A stretch of 41,781 nucleotides of DNA from an uncultured Pelagibacteraceae bacterium (lineage in GTDB: Bacteria; Pseudomonadota; Alphaproteobacteria; Pelagibacterales; Pelagibacteraceae). Each line of letters begins with the position of its first letter. Position 1 is the first letter of the stretch. Position numbers and translations under genes: made by a program. The stretch spans positions 1 through 41,781 of the forward strand of contig CACJBW010000010.1 in assembly GCA_902591775.1 (NCBI GenBank), read 5' to 3'. Below the pieces are notes generated by a model that saw only the letters and a program-made list of their open reading frames with translations, did no database searches and was not told the DNA's origin. This document shows positions 1 to 13,206 of this stretch, in pieces.

Positions 1-800
1 ATAAAGTAGATGTAACATTACCTGAAAGAGAATTTATTAGAGGAAAAATACATCCTGTTTCGCAAGTAATTGACGAGATATCATCAATATTTTCAGAAAT
101 TGGATTTAGTGTTGAAGAGGGGCCTGATATAGAGAATGAGTATTATAATTTTACTGCATTAAATACACCTGACAATCATCCAGCAAGAGATATGCATGAT
201 ACTTTTTATTTAGATAACAATAAAGAATTGTTATTAAGAACTCATACATCACCAGTACAAGTAAGAACAATGTTAAATGGGAAGCCTCCATTTAAAATTA
301 TAGCTCCAGGCAGAACATATAGATCTGATAGTGACCAAACTCATTCTCCTATGTTTCATCAAGTCGAAGGACTTCACATTGATAAAGATATTAATATGGG
401 CCACCTAAAAGGATGCTTAAACTATTTCATAAAATCATTTTTTGAAGTGGACAAAATCAAAATGAGATTTAGACCAAGCCATTTTCCTTTTACTGAGCCA
501 TCTGCAGAGGTAGATATTGGTTATGAAATAAAAAATGGAAAAATAGTTATTGGAGAGGGAGATAAATGGTTAGAAATTCTAGGTTGTGGCATGGTACATC
601 CAAATGTGCTTAAAAATGTAAAAGTAAATCCAGATAAATACCAAGGTTATGCTTTTGGTATTGGGATAGATAGACTTGGAATGCTCAAGTATGGAATAAA
701 TGATTTAAGAGCTTTTTTTGAGACTGACTACAGGTGGCTTAACCATTTTGGTTTTGATCCATTAGATGTTCCATCAAACTATAGAGGCCTCAGTAGATGA
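1..800 (+). CDS. pheS: Phenylalanyl-tRNA synthetase alpha subunit, 5' truncated
   Basis: Catalytic alpha subunit of the cytoplasmic PheRS (alpha2beta2), which charges tRNA-Phe. The open frame runs in from the left edge (first full codon at position 3) with no start in the window, so the N-terminal coiled-coil arm is missing. Class II motifs are visible: the [13 protein letters not shown] segment, the TSPVQVR strand, the motif-2 region around MFHQVEG, and the motif-3 glycine/arginine segment [15 protein letters not shown] near the C-terminus. It ends at the normal family C-terminus and overlaps pheT by 4 nt (ATGA), so the two subunits are translationally coupled. The cognate tRNA-Phe is at 32068-32143, well away from this operon. 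Confidence 0.97.
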   Translation, partial: KVDVTLPEREFIRGKIHPVSQVIDEISSIFSEIGFSVEEGPDIENEYYNFTALNTPDNHPARDMHDTFYLDNNKELLLRTHTSPVQVRTMLNGKPPFKIIAPGRTYRSDSDQTHSPMFHQVEGLHIDKDINMGHLKGCLNYFIKSFFEVDKIKMRFRPSHFPFTEPSAEVDIGYEIKNGKIVIGEGDKWLEILGCGMVHPNVLKNVKVNPDKYQGYAFGIGIDRLGMLKYGINDLRAFFETDYRWLNHFGFDPLDVPSNYRGLSR

Positions 801-3205
801 AATTTACAATAAGTTGGCTTAAAGAACATCTTGATACAAAAATACAAGATAACAGTATAATTGAAAAATTAACAGATATTGGGCTTGAAGTTGAAAGTTT
901 TGAAAACTTAAATTCTGATTTAGACAACTTTAAAGTAGCAAAAATAATAAATGCTGAACAGCATCCAAATGCAGATAGACTTCGAGTGTGTGATGTTGAT
1001 ATTGGCCAGGAAAACAATGTTAAAGTGGTATGCGGAGCACCAAATGCAAAAAAAAATCTTTTAACTGTATACGCAGGTCCAGGATCAATAATTCCAAAAA
1101 ATAATATGAAACTTACAATCAGCAAGATTAGAGGAGTTACTTCCTATGGAATGTTATGTTCTGAGTCAGAATTGAATTTATCAGAGGAAAGTGAAGGAAT
1201 CACAGAACTAAAAATAGCTAAGTACTCTGATAAAATAGGTGAAAATTTTTTTAAAAATAAAAAGGAGAAAGTTGTAGATTTATCAATCACACCTAATCGT
1301 CCTGATTGCTTAGGGGTAAGAGGTGTAGCTAGAGATCTTGCAGCTGCTGGTGCTGGTAAATTAAAAAATATTTCCAGGAATAATATTAAAAAAAATGGAT
1401 CTCAAACAATCAAAGTTTCAATTTCAAAAGAGAAAAATCAAGGTTGTACTGTATTTGGTAGTTGCTTAATCACAGGTGTTACAAATAAAGAAAGTCCAAA
1501 ATGGTTGAAAGAAAAAATTATTTCACTTGGTCAAAAACCAATTTCAGCAATTGTTGATATTACAAATTATGTAATGTTAGACTTAAATAGACCTCTTCAT
1601 GCATATGATGCAGATAAAATTGACAGAGAAATTATAGTAAGAAATTCAAAAAAGGATGAAACTTTTGAAGCACTGGATAATAAAGAGTATAAATTAAATG
1701 ATGATATGTGTGTTATTTCTGATAAATCTGGAGTTTTAGGTTTGGGAGGAGTAATTGGAGGGACACGTTCCGGAACTGAAATTAATACAAAAAATATTTT
1801 ATTAGAATCTGCGTATTTTATTCCTAGATCAATTAGAAAAACTTCAAAAATATTAAATATTGACACTGATGCAAAATTTAGATTTGAAAGAGGAATTGAT
1901 CCTGAGTCGATCGAATTAGGTTTGTCAAAAGCTGCAGGATTAATATATGAAATTTGTGGTGGTAAAATAAGTAATTTTGATATTCAAAAAACTGACAAGT
2001 ATGAAAAAAACAAAATTAAATTCAACCTATCTTTATTTGAAAAAATAACTGGTTTTAAAGTAGATGATAATGAGATTGTAAAAATTTTAACTGATCTAGG
2101 ATTCGAGGTTTCTAAGAATAAATTAGAATTAGATTTAAAAATACCTACATGGAGACCTGATATAACTCAACCAATTGATATAGTAGAAGAAATTGTAAGA
2201 ATAAAAGGATACATTAACATAGAAACTTTAGAACCTGAAAAAAATAAAATAAAAGATACATTAAATAAACAACAGAAACTCTTTCACTTTCTACAACGAT
2301 CTGTTGCATCAAAAGGTTATTTTGAGACAGTAACCTGGTCATTTGCAGACTCGAACATAAATAATCTTTTTAAAGAAAGTTTAAAAGAAATAAAAATAGT
2401 AAATCCAATAAGTTCAGACTTAGATGTTTTACGAAACTCGATTTTCACAAATTTGATTTTTTATTTAAAAAAAAATTTAGACAGAGGATTTAAAGATATT
2501 TCGCTTTTCGAAATTGGACCAATTTTTAAGAATAGCAAGCCAGGTGAGCAATTGACAGTTATAGGAGCTATAAAATCAGGAAAAGTATCAAGGTTAAATT
2601 GGAATGAAAAAGAAAGACCGGTTGATGTCTTTGATGTAAAAAAGGATGTCATTCAGACATTAGTCGAAGCTGGATATGATAGGCAAAGTTTCTTTATAAG
2701 AGATAAATCTCCCTCATATTATCACCCAGGCAAAGCTGGCTCAGTCTATCTTGATAAGGATGATATTGAGCCTGTTGCTTATTTTGGAGACATACATCCA
2801 AATATTATTAAAAAACTTGATATAAAAACTGAAGGTTTGGTAGGTTTTGAGATTTATCTAGACAATTTAAAAGAAAATAAAATGAAACTCAGAGATCAAA
2901 AACCTAATTTTGAGTACTCTGACTATCAAAAATCAGAAAGAGACTTTGCTTTTGTAGTTGATAAAAACTTTAAAGCACAGGATTTGATTGAAATCATATC
3001 ATCAATTGATCAAAATTTAATAAGGTCAATTAAAATCTTTGATATTTATGAAGGTGAAAATATTCCAGACGGTAAAAAGTCAATAGCTATAAACGTTATA
3101 ATTCAATCATCTGAAAAAACACTGGAAGAGAGTGATCTTGAAAAAATTAATAAATTAATTATTACAACTGTTGAAACCAAGTCTGGGGCAAAAATTAGAT
3201 CCTAA
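797..3205 (+). CDS. pheT: Phenylalanyl-tRNA synthetase beta subunit
   Basis: Beta subunit of PheRS; it binds tRNA-Phe and carries the editing site that hydrolyses mis-charged Tyr-tRNA. The 802-residue length is normal. Visible in order: an N-terminal EMAP/OB-type tRNA-binding domain (roughly residues 40-150, with [13 protein letters not shown]), the B3/B4 editing domain (about 210-380), the B5 domain (about 400-475), the catalytic-like core, and a C-terminal ferredoxin-fold anticodon-binding domain (about 710-802, starting near the [15 protein letters not shown] segment). The start overlaps the pheS stop by 4 nt. The stop codon is followed immediately by the lepA ATG with no spacer, implying one pheS-pheT-lepA transcript. 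Confidence 0.97.
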   Translation: MKFTISWLKEHLDTKIQDNSIIEKLTDIGLEVESFENLNSDLDNFKVAKIINAEQHPNADRLRVCDVDIGQENNVKVVCGAPNAKKNLLTVYAGPGSIIPKNNMKLTISKIRGVTSYGMLCSESELNLSEESEGITELKIAKYSDKIGENFFKNKKEKVVDLSITPNRPDCLGVRGVARDLAAAGAGKLKNISRNNIKKNGSQTIKVSISKEKNQGCTVFGSCLITGVTNKESPKWLKEKIISLGQKPISAIVDITNYVMLDLNRPLHAYDADKIDREIIVRNSKKDETFEALDNKEYKLNDDMCVISDKSGVLGLGGVIGGTRSGTEINTKNILLESAYFIPRSIRKTSKILNIDTDAKFRFERGIDPESIELGLSKAAGLIYEICGGKISNFDIQKTDKYEKNKIKFNLSLFEKITGFKVDDNEIVKILTDLGFEVSKNKLELDLKIPTWRPDITQPIDIVEEIVRIKGYINIETLEPEKNKIKDTLNKQQKLFHFLQRSVASKGYFETVTWSFADSNINNLFKESLKEIKIVNPISSDLDVLRNSIFTNLIFYLKKNLDRGFKDISLFEIGPIFKNSKPGEQLTVIGAIKSGKVSRLNWNEKERPVDVFDVKKDVIQTLVEAGYDRQSFFIRDKSPSYYHPGKAGSVYLDKDDIEPVAYFGDIHPNIIKKLDIKTEGLVGFEIYLDNLKENKMKLRDQKPNFEYSDYQKSERDFAFVVDKNFKAQDLIEIISSIDQNLIRSIKIFDIYEGENIPDGKKSIAINVIIQSSEKTLEESDLEKINKLIITTVETKSGAKIRS

Positions 3206-5017
3206 ATGACAACAGAAATCGATAATATAAGAAATTTCGCAATCATTGCTCACATTGATCATGGTAAGTCAACCATTGCTGATAGAATTATACATAGATG
3301 TGGTGGTTTAACAGATAGAGAAATGAAAGCTCAAGTTCTTGATTCAATGGACATTGAAAGAGAGAGGGGAATAACCATCAAAGCACAAACTGTTAAATTA
3401 AACTATAAAGCTAAAGACGGTAAAAACTATATATTAAACATTATAGATACACCGGGTCATGTTGATTTCAGTTATGAAGTAAGCCGATCTTTATACGCTT
3501 GCGAAGGATCAATATTAATTGTTGATAGTACTCAGGGTGTTGAAGCTCAAACATTAGCAAACGTTTACCAAGCCTTAGACATCAATCATGAAATTATTCC
3601 AGTTTTAAATAAAATTGATTTACCAGCGTCCGATTTAGATAGAACTAATAAACAAATAGAAGATGTCATAGGTATTGATACGTCAAATGCAGTTCCTTGT
3701 TCTGGAAAAACTGGAGAAGGTATAGATAATATTTTAGAACAAATTATTCAAACTCTGCCTGGACCAAAAGGTGAAAAAAATAAAAAATTAAAATGTTTAT
3801 TAGTAGATAGCTGGTATGATACGTATTTAGGTGTTGTTATTTTAGTAAGAGTAATAGATGGAAAAATCAAAAATAATATGAAAATTAAAATGATGGCAAC
3901 CAACCAAGAGTATTTTGTTGAAAAAGTGGGAGTTTTTACTCCTAAGCCTAAAGACGTTGAAGAACTTAATTCAGGTGAAATAGGATTTATTACAACCGGA
4001 ATTAAAGTTTTATCAGAGACTAAAGTTGGTGATACAATTTGTGATGCTTCTGAACCACTTACAGAGACACTTCCAGGCTTTAAGCCTAGTAAACCAGTTG
4101 TTTTTTGCGGATTATTTCCTGTTGATAGTTCTGAGTATCAAAAATTAAAAGATGGTTTAGCCAAGTTAAAATTGAATGACTCAAGTTTTTCATTTGAACC
4201 AGAAGCATCCTCTGCTTTGGGATTAGGTTTCAGGTGTGGTTTTTTAGGTTTGCTTCATTTAGAAATTGTCACAGAAAGATTAGAAAGAGAATTTGACATA
4301 AATCTACTAACTACGACACCAGGTGTTGTATACAAAATTCATTTGAATACTGGTGAAGTTAAAGATTTACAAAATCCCTCAAGTTTACCTGATCCTACAT
4401 TCATTAAATTTATTGAAGAGCCTTGGATAAAAGCCACAATAATTACTCCAGACCAATACCTTGGACCAATAATAAAAATATGCCAAGATAAAAGAGGGAT
4501 ACAAACAAATTTGAGTTATTCTGGAAATAGAGCTGTTGTAAATTATGAATTACCATTAAATGAAGTTGTATTTGATTTTAATGATAGATTGAAGTCAATG
4601 ACAAGTGGTTATGCAAGTTTCGACTATGAAATTATTGGTCACAAAGAGGGAGACCTAGTAAAAATGAGTATTTTAGTGAACGCTGAACCAGTAGACGCAT
4701 TGGCAATGATGATACATAAGGATTTTGCTCAAAAAACTGGAAGAGAGGTTTGTGAAAAATTAAAAGAGTTAATTCCTAGACATAACTTTATGATACCAGT
4801 TCAAGCTGCTATTGGAGGAAAAATTATCGCTAGAGAAACTATAAAAGGTTTTAAAAAAGATGTTTTAACAAAAATTCACGGGGGAGGAGCGGCTGACAGG
4901 AAAAGAAAGTTACTGGAAAAACAAAAAAAAGGTAAAGCGAGAGCTAAGCAATTTGGAAAAGTTGAGATACCTCAGGAGGCTTTTATAGGTGTTTTAAAAA
5001 TCAATAAAGAAAACTAA
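3206..5017 (+). CDS. lepA: Elongation factor 4 (LepA), ribosomal back-translocase GTPase
   Basis: Translational GTPase that binds ribosomes and promotes back-translocation or aids subunit biogenesis. At 603 residues it is full length. G1 (AHIDHGKST, residues 15-23), G3 ([16 protein letters not shown]) and G4 (NKID) are intact. The LepA-specific C-terminal domain ends with the lysine-rich [19 protein letters not shown] segment. It begins directly at the end of pheT and ends 1 nt before the converging stop of the sulfotransferase-like gene, so no terminator fits between them. In many bacteria lepA precedes lepB; here it is tied to pheST. Confidence 0.98.
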   Translation: MTTEIDNIRNFAIIAHIDHGKSTIADRIIHRCGGLTDREMKAQVLDSMDIERERGITIKAQTVKLNYKAKDGKNYILNIIDTPGHVDFSYEVSRSLYACEGSILIVDSTQGVEAQTLANVYQALDINHEIIPVLNKIDLPASDLDRTNKQIEDVIGIDTSNAVPCSGKTGEGIDNILEQIIQTLPGPKGEKNKKLKCLLVDSWYDTYLGVVILVRVIDGKIKNNMKIKMMATNQEYFVEKVGVFTPKPKDVEELNSGEIGFITTGIKVLSETKVGDTICDASEPLTETLPGFKPSKPVVFCGLFPVDSSEYQKLKDGLAKLKLNDSSFSFEPEASSALGLGFRCGFLGLLHLEIVTERLEREFDINLLTTTPGVVYKIHLNTGEVKDLQNPSSLPDPTFIKFIEEPWIKATIITPDQYLGPIIKICQDKRGIQTNLSYSGNRAVVNYELPLNEVVFDFNDRLKSMTSGYASFDYEIIGHKEGDLVKMSILVNAEPVDALAMMIHKDFAQKTGREVCEKLKELIPRHNFMIPVQAAIGGKIIARETIKGFKKDVLTKIHGGGAADRKRKLLEKQKKGKARAKQFGKVEIPQEAFIGVLKINKEN

Positions 5018-5018
5018 G

Positions 5019-5834
5019 TCAAAACATTTTATATATTTTTTTATACCCAAATTTTTTAAAAATATAGTCATCTTTTTTTTCAATAAGCAAAATATTTTTT
5101 TTTAAAAAAAATTTTTTCAAATTCTTATTTAATAATTTGGGTGTTGAATTTTTATTTAAAATATCAAAGCTTTTAATTTGAAAATTATTCATTTGTAAAA
5201 ATTTTTTCAAACTGCTATTTAATTTCTCAGTTTTTAAAAATTTATTTGTGTAAAGTTTAGAATTATTATATTTTAAAACATCCAGTAATTTATATCTACT
5301 ATCATACATAATGTTGTAATTTTTTCTAAGCACATTCTGAGAAAAAAAAATATAAGTCATGTAACCCAAGTTTTCAAAAGGAACAAAACTGTATTCAGAG
5401 CTTATTAAATATCTTTTATTAAAATTTAGCATTATGTCTAAAAATTTGTTGAAATTTTTTTTTGAATTGACATCATTAAATAATGTCTTTAGTTTTTTCC
5501 TGTCTTTTGTAACTTGAGTTAAAATATAGCTAAATATCCTATTATTTAACTTCAATCTCCTTAACTTTAGCCTAATAGATATAAGATCATTATAAATTGG
5601 TGACCCCTTTTTTTCTTTGCAAGACCATTTCCATAGAGAAAGATACCACTCATATGGATTTCTAACTATCCCAATTCTATTTGTAAAATCTAATAGATCA
5701 TATCTTTTATTTTCGTTCAATGTTTCATGATGAATGGTTAATTCTACATTATTATATTGGGTAAAATAATTTCTTAGAAAAGTTGTACCAGTTTTTGGCA
5801 TTTCAGTGATAAAAAAGTTTTTACCTATAATCAT
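5019..5834 (-). CDS. Sulfotransferase-like protein (accessory)
   Basis: Probable PAPS-dependent sulfotransferase. The N-terminus has the 5'-phosphosulfate-binding loop PKTGTTFL (residues 13-20) right after a short beta strand, and a second motif resembling the 3'-phosphate-binding segment, GIVRNPYEWYLS (about 54-65). The remainder is lysine/asparagine-rich and poorly conserved by eye, so the acceptor is unknown; cell-surface carbohydrate or lipid is the usual target of such genes in islands. At 271 residues it has a typical length. It lies with the GT17-like gene in an A/T-richer block between lepA and tRNA-Ser, on the strand opposite to both neighbouring core genes, consistent with a variable insertion. 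Confidence 0.75.
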   Translation of the reverse strand: MIIGKNFFITEMPKTGTTFLRNYFTQYNNVELTIHHETLNENKRYDLLDFTNRIGIVRNPYEWYLSLWKWSCKEKKGSPIYNDLISIRLKLRRLKLNNRIFSYILTQVTKDRKKLKTLFNDVNSKKNFNKFLDIMLNFNKRYLISSEYSFVPFENLGYMTYIFFSQNVLRKNYNIMYDSRYKLLDVLKYNNSKLYTNKFLKTEKLNSSLKKFLQMNNFQIKSFDILNKNSTPKLLNKNLKKFFLKKNILLIEKKDDYIFKKFGYKKIYKMF

Positions 5835-5973
5835 ATTTTAAACATTGATATGAATTTTAACGAATTACTTTTAAATTATTTCAAAAATTATACAATAAAT
5901 TTAAATAATTTAATATTTTGATAAATTAAAATTAATTCATATAAGTTTAATATTTTAAAAATTTTAATTTTTA
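5835..5973. other. A/T-rich gap between the two accessory genes
   Basis: This 139-nt spacer is almost entirely A/T, with runs such as repeated aattta and ttttaa words. No ORF, tRNA or strong hairpin is visible. It presumably holds the promoter of the sulfotransferase-like gene. It is long for this genome, where most genes touch or overlap. Confidence 0.5.
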
Positions 5974-6801
5974 TTAAATTATAAATTCTTTCAACTTTTC
6001 TTTGTTATAAAGAATATAATCCGGGAAACTCTCGTCTATATTTACCTTTTTTAACTTTATGTGTTCCCTTTCATAAGGATCCTTAAGATTAAGAATATTT
6101 TTTTCGATTTTTTTAATATCCATTAAACTATTAATATCATAATTTTCTTTACCCTTTAAATGACTTATTTCGTGTTCAAATCTACTTAACTTTGACTTTA
6201 CTCCTTCACTATTCATAAGAAAAGAAAAATGCCAACCACCTTCTAATTCAATATATCGCTTTATTTTTTGGTCAAACCTCCACCATGGAATATTCTTTAC
6301 TCTAAACTTTCTAACTTGATCAAAACTTTCAAAAAATTTAAATTTACAGCTTTTTGTACAAGGTACTTTGTTTTTAAATTTCAGACCCTCACTAACATTT
6401 ATGTTAAATTTGTAATAATACATTTTTTGTAAAAAAACTGTACTATCAAAACTTTTGAACTTTTCATTTTGTAAATTTGGAATCTCATCTGCATCTGAAA
6501 TTAGTATGATGTCCTCATCATTTAAATTTTTTAGTCCTCTAATAACTTGGTTTTTAATAAAAATTTCATATTCAAGGTTAGAACCATTATAATTTGGAAG
6601 ATCTTCAATGTAATGATACTCTAATTTATCCAAGTATTTTTCAAATAATTTATAATTAAAAAGTTGTGGTTTTACCTTCCCATTAAAGTATTTATTTGCT
6701 TCAACTATAACAAACTTATCAACTTTATTGTACAATGTTTCAAAACGTATTTTTAGCAATAAATCTTCACCACAATATGTTATGCAATCAATAATTTTCA
6801 T
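5974..6801 (-). CDS. Glycosyltransferase family 17-like protein
   Basis: Resembles the GT17 family (beta-1,4-N-acetylglucosaminyltransferase-like). The N-terminus has the family signature of a short strand followed by FETLYNKVDKFVIVEAN (near residues 20-36). A nucleotide-sugar-binding DxD lies in ISDADEIP (about residues 101-108), and there are aromatic patches such as NIPWWRFDQK and GGWHFSFL. The 275-residue length fits bacterial members. No signal peptide or membrane segment is seen, so it is probably cytoplasmic and acts on a surface-glycan precursor. With the sulfotransferase-like gene it forms a two-gene accessory block next to tRNA-Ser, a common place for surface-glycan variability. Confidence 0.8.
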   Translation of the reverse strand: MKIIDCITYCGEDLLLKIRFETLYNKVDKFVIVEANKYFNGKVKPQLFNYKLFEKYLDKLEYHYIEDLPNYNGSNLEYEIFIKNQVIRGLKNLNDEDIILISDADEIPNLQNEKFKSFDSTVFLQKMYYYKFNINVSEGLKFKNKVPCTKSCKFKFFESFDQVRKFRVKNIPWWRFDQKIKRYIELEGGWHFSFLMNSEGVKSKLSRFEHEISHLKGKENYDINSLMDIKKIEKNILNLKDPYEREHIKLKKVNIDESFPDYILYNKEKLKEFII

Positions 6802-6822
6802 TTTATAAATTTATAATACATA

Positions 6823-6828
6823 TATAAT
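6823..6828 (+). promoter_or_regulatory. -10 element (TATAAT) for tRNA-Ser
   Basis: A perfect TATAAT ends 13 nt before the first base of the tRNA in the 40-nt gap after the divergent GT17-like gene. A second TATAAT lies at 6812-6817. No clear -35 box is visible in this A/T background. Confidence 0.4.
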
Positions 6829-6841
6829 TTAATTAAATAGT

Positions 6842-6932
6842 GGAGAGGTGGCCGAGTGGTTGAAGGCGCACGCTTGGAAAGCGTGTATAGGGGGAAACTC
6901 TATCATGGGTTCGAATCCCATTCTCTCCGCCA
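6842..6932 (+). tRNA. tRNA-Ser, anticodon GGA
   Basis: Cloverleaf with a 7-bp acceptor stem (GGAGAGG at 6842-6848 pairing with 6922-6928, one G-U), anticodon stem 6869-6873/6881-6885 and loop TTGGAAA with anticodon GGA at 6876-6878. There is a long class II variable arm, a T-loop TTCGAAT and an encoded CCA at 6930-6932. It decodes UCU/UCC serine codons. It separates the accessory surface genes from gyrB. Confidence 0.97.
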
Positions 6933-7103
6933 TTAATTTTTAATCTAAAAACCGCTTATATTCAAAAAAATCCAAAAATAGAAAATTCTTTTAAAAAATC
7001 TAATATTATTGTTGCTAATACTAACTAATTTCAGCACAACTTGAAGAGAGATTTTATAAAAAATTTTAAAAATGGTATAAAACCTCCTCCTTATAAAAAA
7101 TAA
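6933..7103 (+). other. Spacer between tRNA-Ser and gyrB
   Basis: This 171-nt stretch contains no tRNA and no convincing complete gene. The region presumably carries the gyrB promoter; a TATAAA lies at 7076-7081. In the reading frame that ends at 7103, immediately before the gyrB ATG, an open segment codes for a lysine-rich tail ending GIKPPPYKK, but an upstream in-frame stop interrupts it. It might be a gene remnant or chance. Confidence 0.4.
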
Positions 7104-9161
<2,058 letters not shown>

Positions 9162-9164
9162 TTA

Positions 9165-10442
9165 ATGGAGTTAAGTAGTAATTCCAAATCATCGTACTTA
9201 AATAAAATTACATATGTCAATTTAAGGTGGATAGGTGTAATAGGTCAATTTATTACTATAAATGCTGTAGCATTCTTATTCAAATTTGAATTTAATTTTT
9301 TACTAGCAAATTTTATAGTTTTAATTGGTGCTTTAAGTAACATCTTCTTATTTTATTTTTTTAAAAAAAATCAGTTGCAAGAAAAAATATCTTTAACCTT
9401 TCTTACTCTTGACATTATACAATTAAGTTTTTTGCTTTATTTAACTGGTGGTACTATAAATCCATTCTCAATATTTTTGATTATACCTAGTATATTTGCC
9501 TCAAATAGTTTAAGTATCAGAACAAATATTTTATTAATAGTTTTAACAATCTCTTCAATTATTTTACTTACTTTCTATCATCAAGAATTACCTTCACCGT
9601 TAAATGAATATATTTTTAGTAATTACTATTATTATTCAGTCCCTTTGGCTTTAATTATTGCACTTATTTTCCTTAATTTTTTTGCTTTAACATTTGGAAA
9701 TGAGTCAAAAGTTAGAAAAGATGCATTAGATAAAATTCAGGAAGTTATTTCTAAAGAGAATGAATTAGTTTCATTAGGTGGACAAGCTGCAGCAGCTGCT
9801 CATTCTTTAGGTACACCACTTTCTACAATTAAAATTATTTCTCAAGATTTGTATGATAATTTTAAAAACAATAAAGAATTAAAAAAAGATGTTGAATTAC
9901 TTCTAAGCCAAGTTGATAGATGCAATGTAATATTAAAAAAATTGTCTTTAAATCCTGTAGTTGAGGATGATTTTATAGATAAGGATATTACTCTACATAA
10001 CTATGTAAAAGAAATTGTGAATTCTTTCAAAGAAATATCAGATAAAAATTTTATCATCAACACTGAGCAGAATTATAATTCCTTTGAAATTTCAAAATTA
10101 ATTGAGGTTATTTATGGTATAAGAAATTTTATTGGAAATGCAAATAAGTTTGCAAAAAAAAATATTTATATATCAATAATGAGTGACAGTGAAAACTCTT
10201 CGATATCAATCGAAGATGATGGTTTTGGATTTCCGAGAGATATATTAACCAAAATTGGAGATCCATATATAAAATCACTGCAATCTAAAAATAAATCAAG
10301 AGCAGGATTGGGCTTGGGAATATTTATAGGTAAAACATTGTTAGAAAAAAATAAGGCAAAACTTTTAATTAGAAATTCAGAAACCAGAGGTGGTGCAGAA
10401 ATTAAAATAGAGTGGTCTAATAAAGATTTAATTAGTATTTAG
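9165..10442 (+). CDS. regB: RegB/PrrB-type redox sensor histidine kinase
   Basis: Inner-membrane histidine kinase of the RegB/PrrB family, which reports respiratory redox state to the response regulator RegA/PrrA. Residues 1-175 contain about six hydrophobic segments. The quinone-associated heptapeptide GGxxNPF is present as GGTINPF (95-101). The H-box [15 protein letters not shown] carries phospho-acceptor His213. The redox-box cysteine of the family is seen in DRCNVIL (Cys253). N-, G1- and G2-type ATP-binding motifs follow ([17 protein letters not shown]). At 425 residues it is full length. It starts 3 nt after gyrB and converges with cobT, with a 4-bp stop-codon overlap. No regA is in the window. 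Confidence 0.92.
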   Translation: MELSSNSKSSYLNKITYVNLRWIGVIGQFITINAVAFLFKFEFNFLLANFIVLIGALSNIFLFYFFKKNQLQEKISLTFLTLDIIQLSFLLYLTGGTINPFSIFLIIPSIFASNSLSIRTNILLIVLTISSIILLTFYHQELPSPLNEYIFSNYYYYSVPLALIIALIFLNFFALTFGNESKVRKDALDKIQEVISKENELVSLGGQAAAAAHSLGTPLSTIKIISQDLYDNFKNNKELKKDVELLLSQVDRCNVILKKLSLNPVVEDDFIDKDITLHNYVKEIVNSFKEISDKNFIINTEQNYNSFEISKLIEVIYGIRNFIGNANKFAKKNIYISIMSDSENSSISIEDDGFGFPRDILTKIGDPYIKSLQSKNKSRAGLGLGIFIGKTLLEKNKAKLLIRNSETRGGAEIKIEWSNKDLISI

Positions 10443-12232
10443 TGTAGTTTTTTATTTTCAAATAGTCCACTTAATTGATCTATCATTACATCCCCTAGTT
10501 CTTGTACATCTGAAATTTTTATAGCTTTTTTATAATATCGGGATACGTCATGACCAATTCCTATAGCTAATATTTCTACTTCACTTTTATTCTCAATAAA
10601 TTTTACAATTTTTTTCAAATTTTTTTCTAAAAAGTCTCCTGTATTAACTGATAATGTTGAGTCATCGACTGGTGCTCCATCTGAAATAACCATAAGGATT
10701 TTCCTTTCCTCTTTTCTTTTTTTTAATCTATTGAATGCCCAAGTTATTGCTTCGCCATCAATATTTTCTTTTAATAAACCCTCTTTTAGCATCAATCCCA
10801 AATTTTTTTTTGATTGTCTCCAATGAGAATCAGCACCTTTGTAAATTATGTGTCTTAAATCATTAAGTCTTCCAGGATTTTTCTTTTTACCCAATCTATT
10901 CCACTCTTGGCGGCTTTTGCCACCTTTCCAATTTTTCGTAGTAAAACCAAGAATTTCAACTTTAACTGAGCATCTTTCTAAAGTTCTTGATAAAATATCA
11001 GCACATATTGCAGCTATTGTTATTGGTCTACCTCTCATTGACCCAGAATTATCAATTAAAAGAGTTACAATTGTATCTTTAAAGTCCAAATCTTTTTCTT
11101 TTTTAAACGATAATGAATTGTATGGATCAATGATAACTCTAGGTAATTTTGAACTATCTAACAATCCTTCTTCTAGATCAAATTCCCATGATCTATTTTG
11201 TTTTGCCATCAATTGTCTTTGCAATTTATTTGCTAATTTAGTAATTAAATCTTGAAAACTTGTAAGCTGTTGGTCTAAATTTTTTCTGAGTTTTTGAATT
11301 TCCTCAGCTGTATCTAAACTTTCTGCTTTCGCAACTTCGTCAAATTCAGTAGTAAATATTTTATAATCTTTATCGCTTACACTTAAATTTTTTTTTTGTA
11401 TTATATTTTCAGACTCTGTCTCTTCATTATTTTCACTACCAAGTTGATCTTCAAGTCTAAACTCATTTACATCATCCTCGCTATCCATTCCCTGACTTAT
11501 ATTTTCATCCTCACTTGTTTTGCTCGAGTCATTATTATCTTTGTCTTCATTGTTATTAGAATTATTATGATCTTGCGTATCATCATTTTCTTCATTTTCT
11601 TTTTCAGTCGTGTCATCATTTTCAAATATATCCATACTTTCTAAAATTTCAGAAAATTTAGCATTATACACTTCTTGATTTTCTAGATTTTGTTTTAAAA
11701 ATTCAAAGTGTATATCTATTGATTTGTTAAAATCTTTTTCCCAAAATTTAAGAATTTCTTTATTTTCTGGGTATAATTCGACATTAAAAAACTTGTTTGT
11801 CATATAAATTTCAAAAGCATCTATTATATTTGTATCTTCCTTTTTTGTTATTTTTTCTTTTTTAAGATGTTGAAGTCTATTTTTATAATTGTCTTTGAAA
11901 TTTTTGGAAATTCCTTTTAGCATCTCTGAGCCAAGTAATTCATACCTTATCTTTTCTGCAAGCTGGTAGAGTGTTCTGCATGATGGATTCTGTGGATTAT
12001 TTTTATCTAATAATTTTCTGTTTGAAAATCTTCTTTTTAAAGCCTCAGAATCTGTCTCAGCCCTTAGTTTTTTAAATTGATTTTTATCATTAATATTTTC
12101 AATTTCTCCAATATCATAAACTTTTTCGTCATTTTTTTTATTTTTAACAGCTTTATAGTCATTTGAAATTACCTTGTAAGTTGACTGAAGGGCTTGTTTA
12201 AATTTTTCTTTAATACTATCTTCTTTGTTCAT
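10439..12232 (-). CDS. cobT: CobT-type VWA protein (aerobic cobaltochelatase subunit family)
   Basis: Member of the CobT family, the von Willebrand A partner of the AAA+ protein CobS. With CobN these form the aerobic cobaltochelatase that inserts Co2+ into the corrin ring. I place the start at 12232 ([10 protein letters not shown]), where ATG overlaps the cobS stop as TAATG; an upstream in-frame Met at 12280 would give a 16-residue extension inside cobS. About 597 residues. The middle (about 205-285) is an acidic D/E/N-rich low-complexity stretch. The C-terminal VWA domain has the MIDAS motif DNSGSM followed by RGRP. No CobN or other cobalamin gene is near, so the real role may differ. Confidence 0.88.
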   Translation of the reverse strand: MNKEDSIKEKFKQALQSTYKVISNDYKAVKNKKNDEKVYDIGEIENINDKNQFKKLRAETDSEALKRRFSNRKLLDKNNPQNPSCRTLYQLAEKIRYELLGSEMLKGISKNFKDNYKNRLQHLKKEKITKKEDTNIIDAFEIYMTNKFFNVELYPENKEILKFWEKDFNKSIDIHFEFLKQNLENQEVYNAKFSEILESMDIFENDDTTEKENEENDDTQDHNNSNNNEDKDNNDSSKTSEDENISQGMDSEDDVNEFRLEDQLGSENNEETESENIIQKKNLSVSDKDYKIFTTEFDEVAKAESLDTAEEIQKLRKNLDQQLTSFQDLITKLANKLQRQLMAKQNRSWEFDLEEGLLDSSKLPRVIIDPYNSLSFKKEKDLDFKDTIVTLLIDNSGSMRGRPITIAAICADILSRTLERCSVKVEILGFTTKNWKGGKSRQEWNRLGKKKNPGRLNDLRHIIYKGADSHWRQSKKNLGLMLKEGLLKENIDGEAITWAFNRLKKRKEERKILMVISDGAPVDDSTLSVNTGDFLEKNLKKIVKFIENKSEVEILAIGIGHDVSRYYKKAIKISDVQELGDVMIDQLSGLFENKKLH

Positions 12233-13206
12233 TAAATTTGAATATTGATCATTGACTCTGGCAGTTCTTCCCCAAAACATCTTTGATAATATTCAGCAAT
12301 AGTATTCTTTTCAGCATCATCACATTTGTTTAAAAATGTTACTCTAAATGCATATCCAATATCTTTGAAAATTTCTGAATTTTCTGCCCAATGTAAAACT
12401 GTTCTAGGACTCATTACTGTTGATATATCACCTGCCATAAAACCTTTCCTTGTTAGTGAGGCTACTTTTATCATATTTGAAACTTGTTCTTTACCTTTAG
12501 GATTATTTAAATTTTTATTCTTACCTAATATTATTTCCATTTCTTTATCTAAACTAAGATAGTTTAAAGTAGATACAATATTCCATCTATCCATTTGTCC
12601 CTGATTAATTTGTTGTGTCCCATGATATAATCCGGTTGTGTCACCTAGCCCAACAGTATTTGTTGTTGCAAAAAGTCTAAAAAATTTATTTTGTTTAATT
12701 ACTTTATTTTTGTCTAATAGAGTAAAACTACCTTCCGACTCAAGTACTCTCTGAATAACGAACATTACATCTGGTCTTCCAGCGTCATATTCATCAAAAA
12801 CTAAGGCCACAGGATTTTGAATTGACCAAGGTAATATTCCTTCTTTAAATTCAGTTACCTGTTTACCATCTTTTATTACAATTGAATCTTTACCTATTAA
12901 GTCAATCCTACTTACATGACTATCGAGATTAATTCTTATGCAAGGCCAGTTTAGTCTAGCAGCAATTTGTTCGATGTGAGTTGATTTTCCAGTTCCATGG
13001 TATCCTTGAATTAAAACTCTTTTGTTAAAAGAAAATCCTGACAAAATAGCTAATGTTGTATCTTTATCGAACTTATAAGTTTTGTCGATTTCAGGGACGT
13101 ACTCACTTGATTTTGAAAATGCATCAACTTCCATATCACTAGCGATACCAAAAGTTTGCTTAATAGATAACTTAATGTCAGGGGTATGGTTAATATTTGG
13201 TGTCAA
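12232..13206 (-). CDS. cobS: CobS-type AAA+ ATPase
   Basis: AAA+ (MoxR-like) ATPase of the CobS family, which works with CobT as a metal-chelatase motor. Walker A is GYHGTGKST (about residues 68-76), Walker B is [14 protein letters not shown], and sensor regions follow ([18 protein letters not shown]). The 324-residue length matches the family. It overlaps the J-domain gene by 17 nt upstream and cobT by TAATG downstream, so all three are tightly coupled. The order J-domain - cobS - cobT, with bolA divergent, is a common alphaproteobacterial arrangement. Confidence 0.92.
   Translation of the reverse strand: MTPNINHTPDIKLSIKQTFGIASDMEVDAFSKSSEYVPEIDKTYKFDKDTTLAILSGFSFNKRVLIQGYHGTGKSTHIEQIAARLNWPCIRINLDSHVSRIDLIGKDSIVIKDGKQVTEFKEGILPWSIQNPVALVFDEYDAGRPDVMFVIQRVLESEGSFTLLDKNKVIKQNKFFRLFATTNTVGLGDTTGLYHGTQQINQGQMDRWNIVSTLNYLSLDKEMEIILGKNKNLNNPKGKEQVSNMIKVASLTRKGFMAGDISTVMSPRTVLHWAENSEIFKDIGYAFRVTFLNKCDDAEKNTIAEYYQRCFGEELPESMINIQI

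Noticed and set aside
790..1125. 111-codon minus-strand frame at the pheS/pheT junction
   Set aside because: Antisense to the conserved tRNA-binding domain of pheT; no recognisable protein features.
10848..11255. 135-codon plus-strand frame inside cobT
   Set aside because: It is antisense to the conserved VWA region of cobT, whose own motifs are intact.
11396..11644. 82-codon hydrophobic plus-strand frame
   Set aside because: It is the complement of the acidic D/E/N-rich low-complexity part of cobT, which reads as Ile/Phe/Val on the other strand; not a membrane protein gene.
12233..12280. Upstream start extending cobT by 16 residues
   Set aside because: The ATG at 12232 is coupled to the cobS stop by TAATG; the extension reads through cobS coding sequence in another frame.
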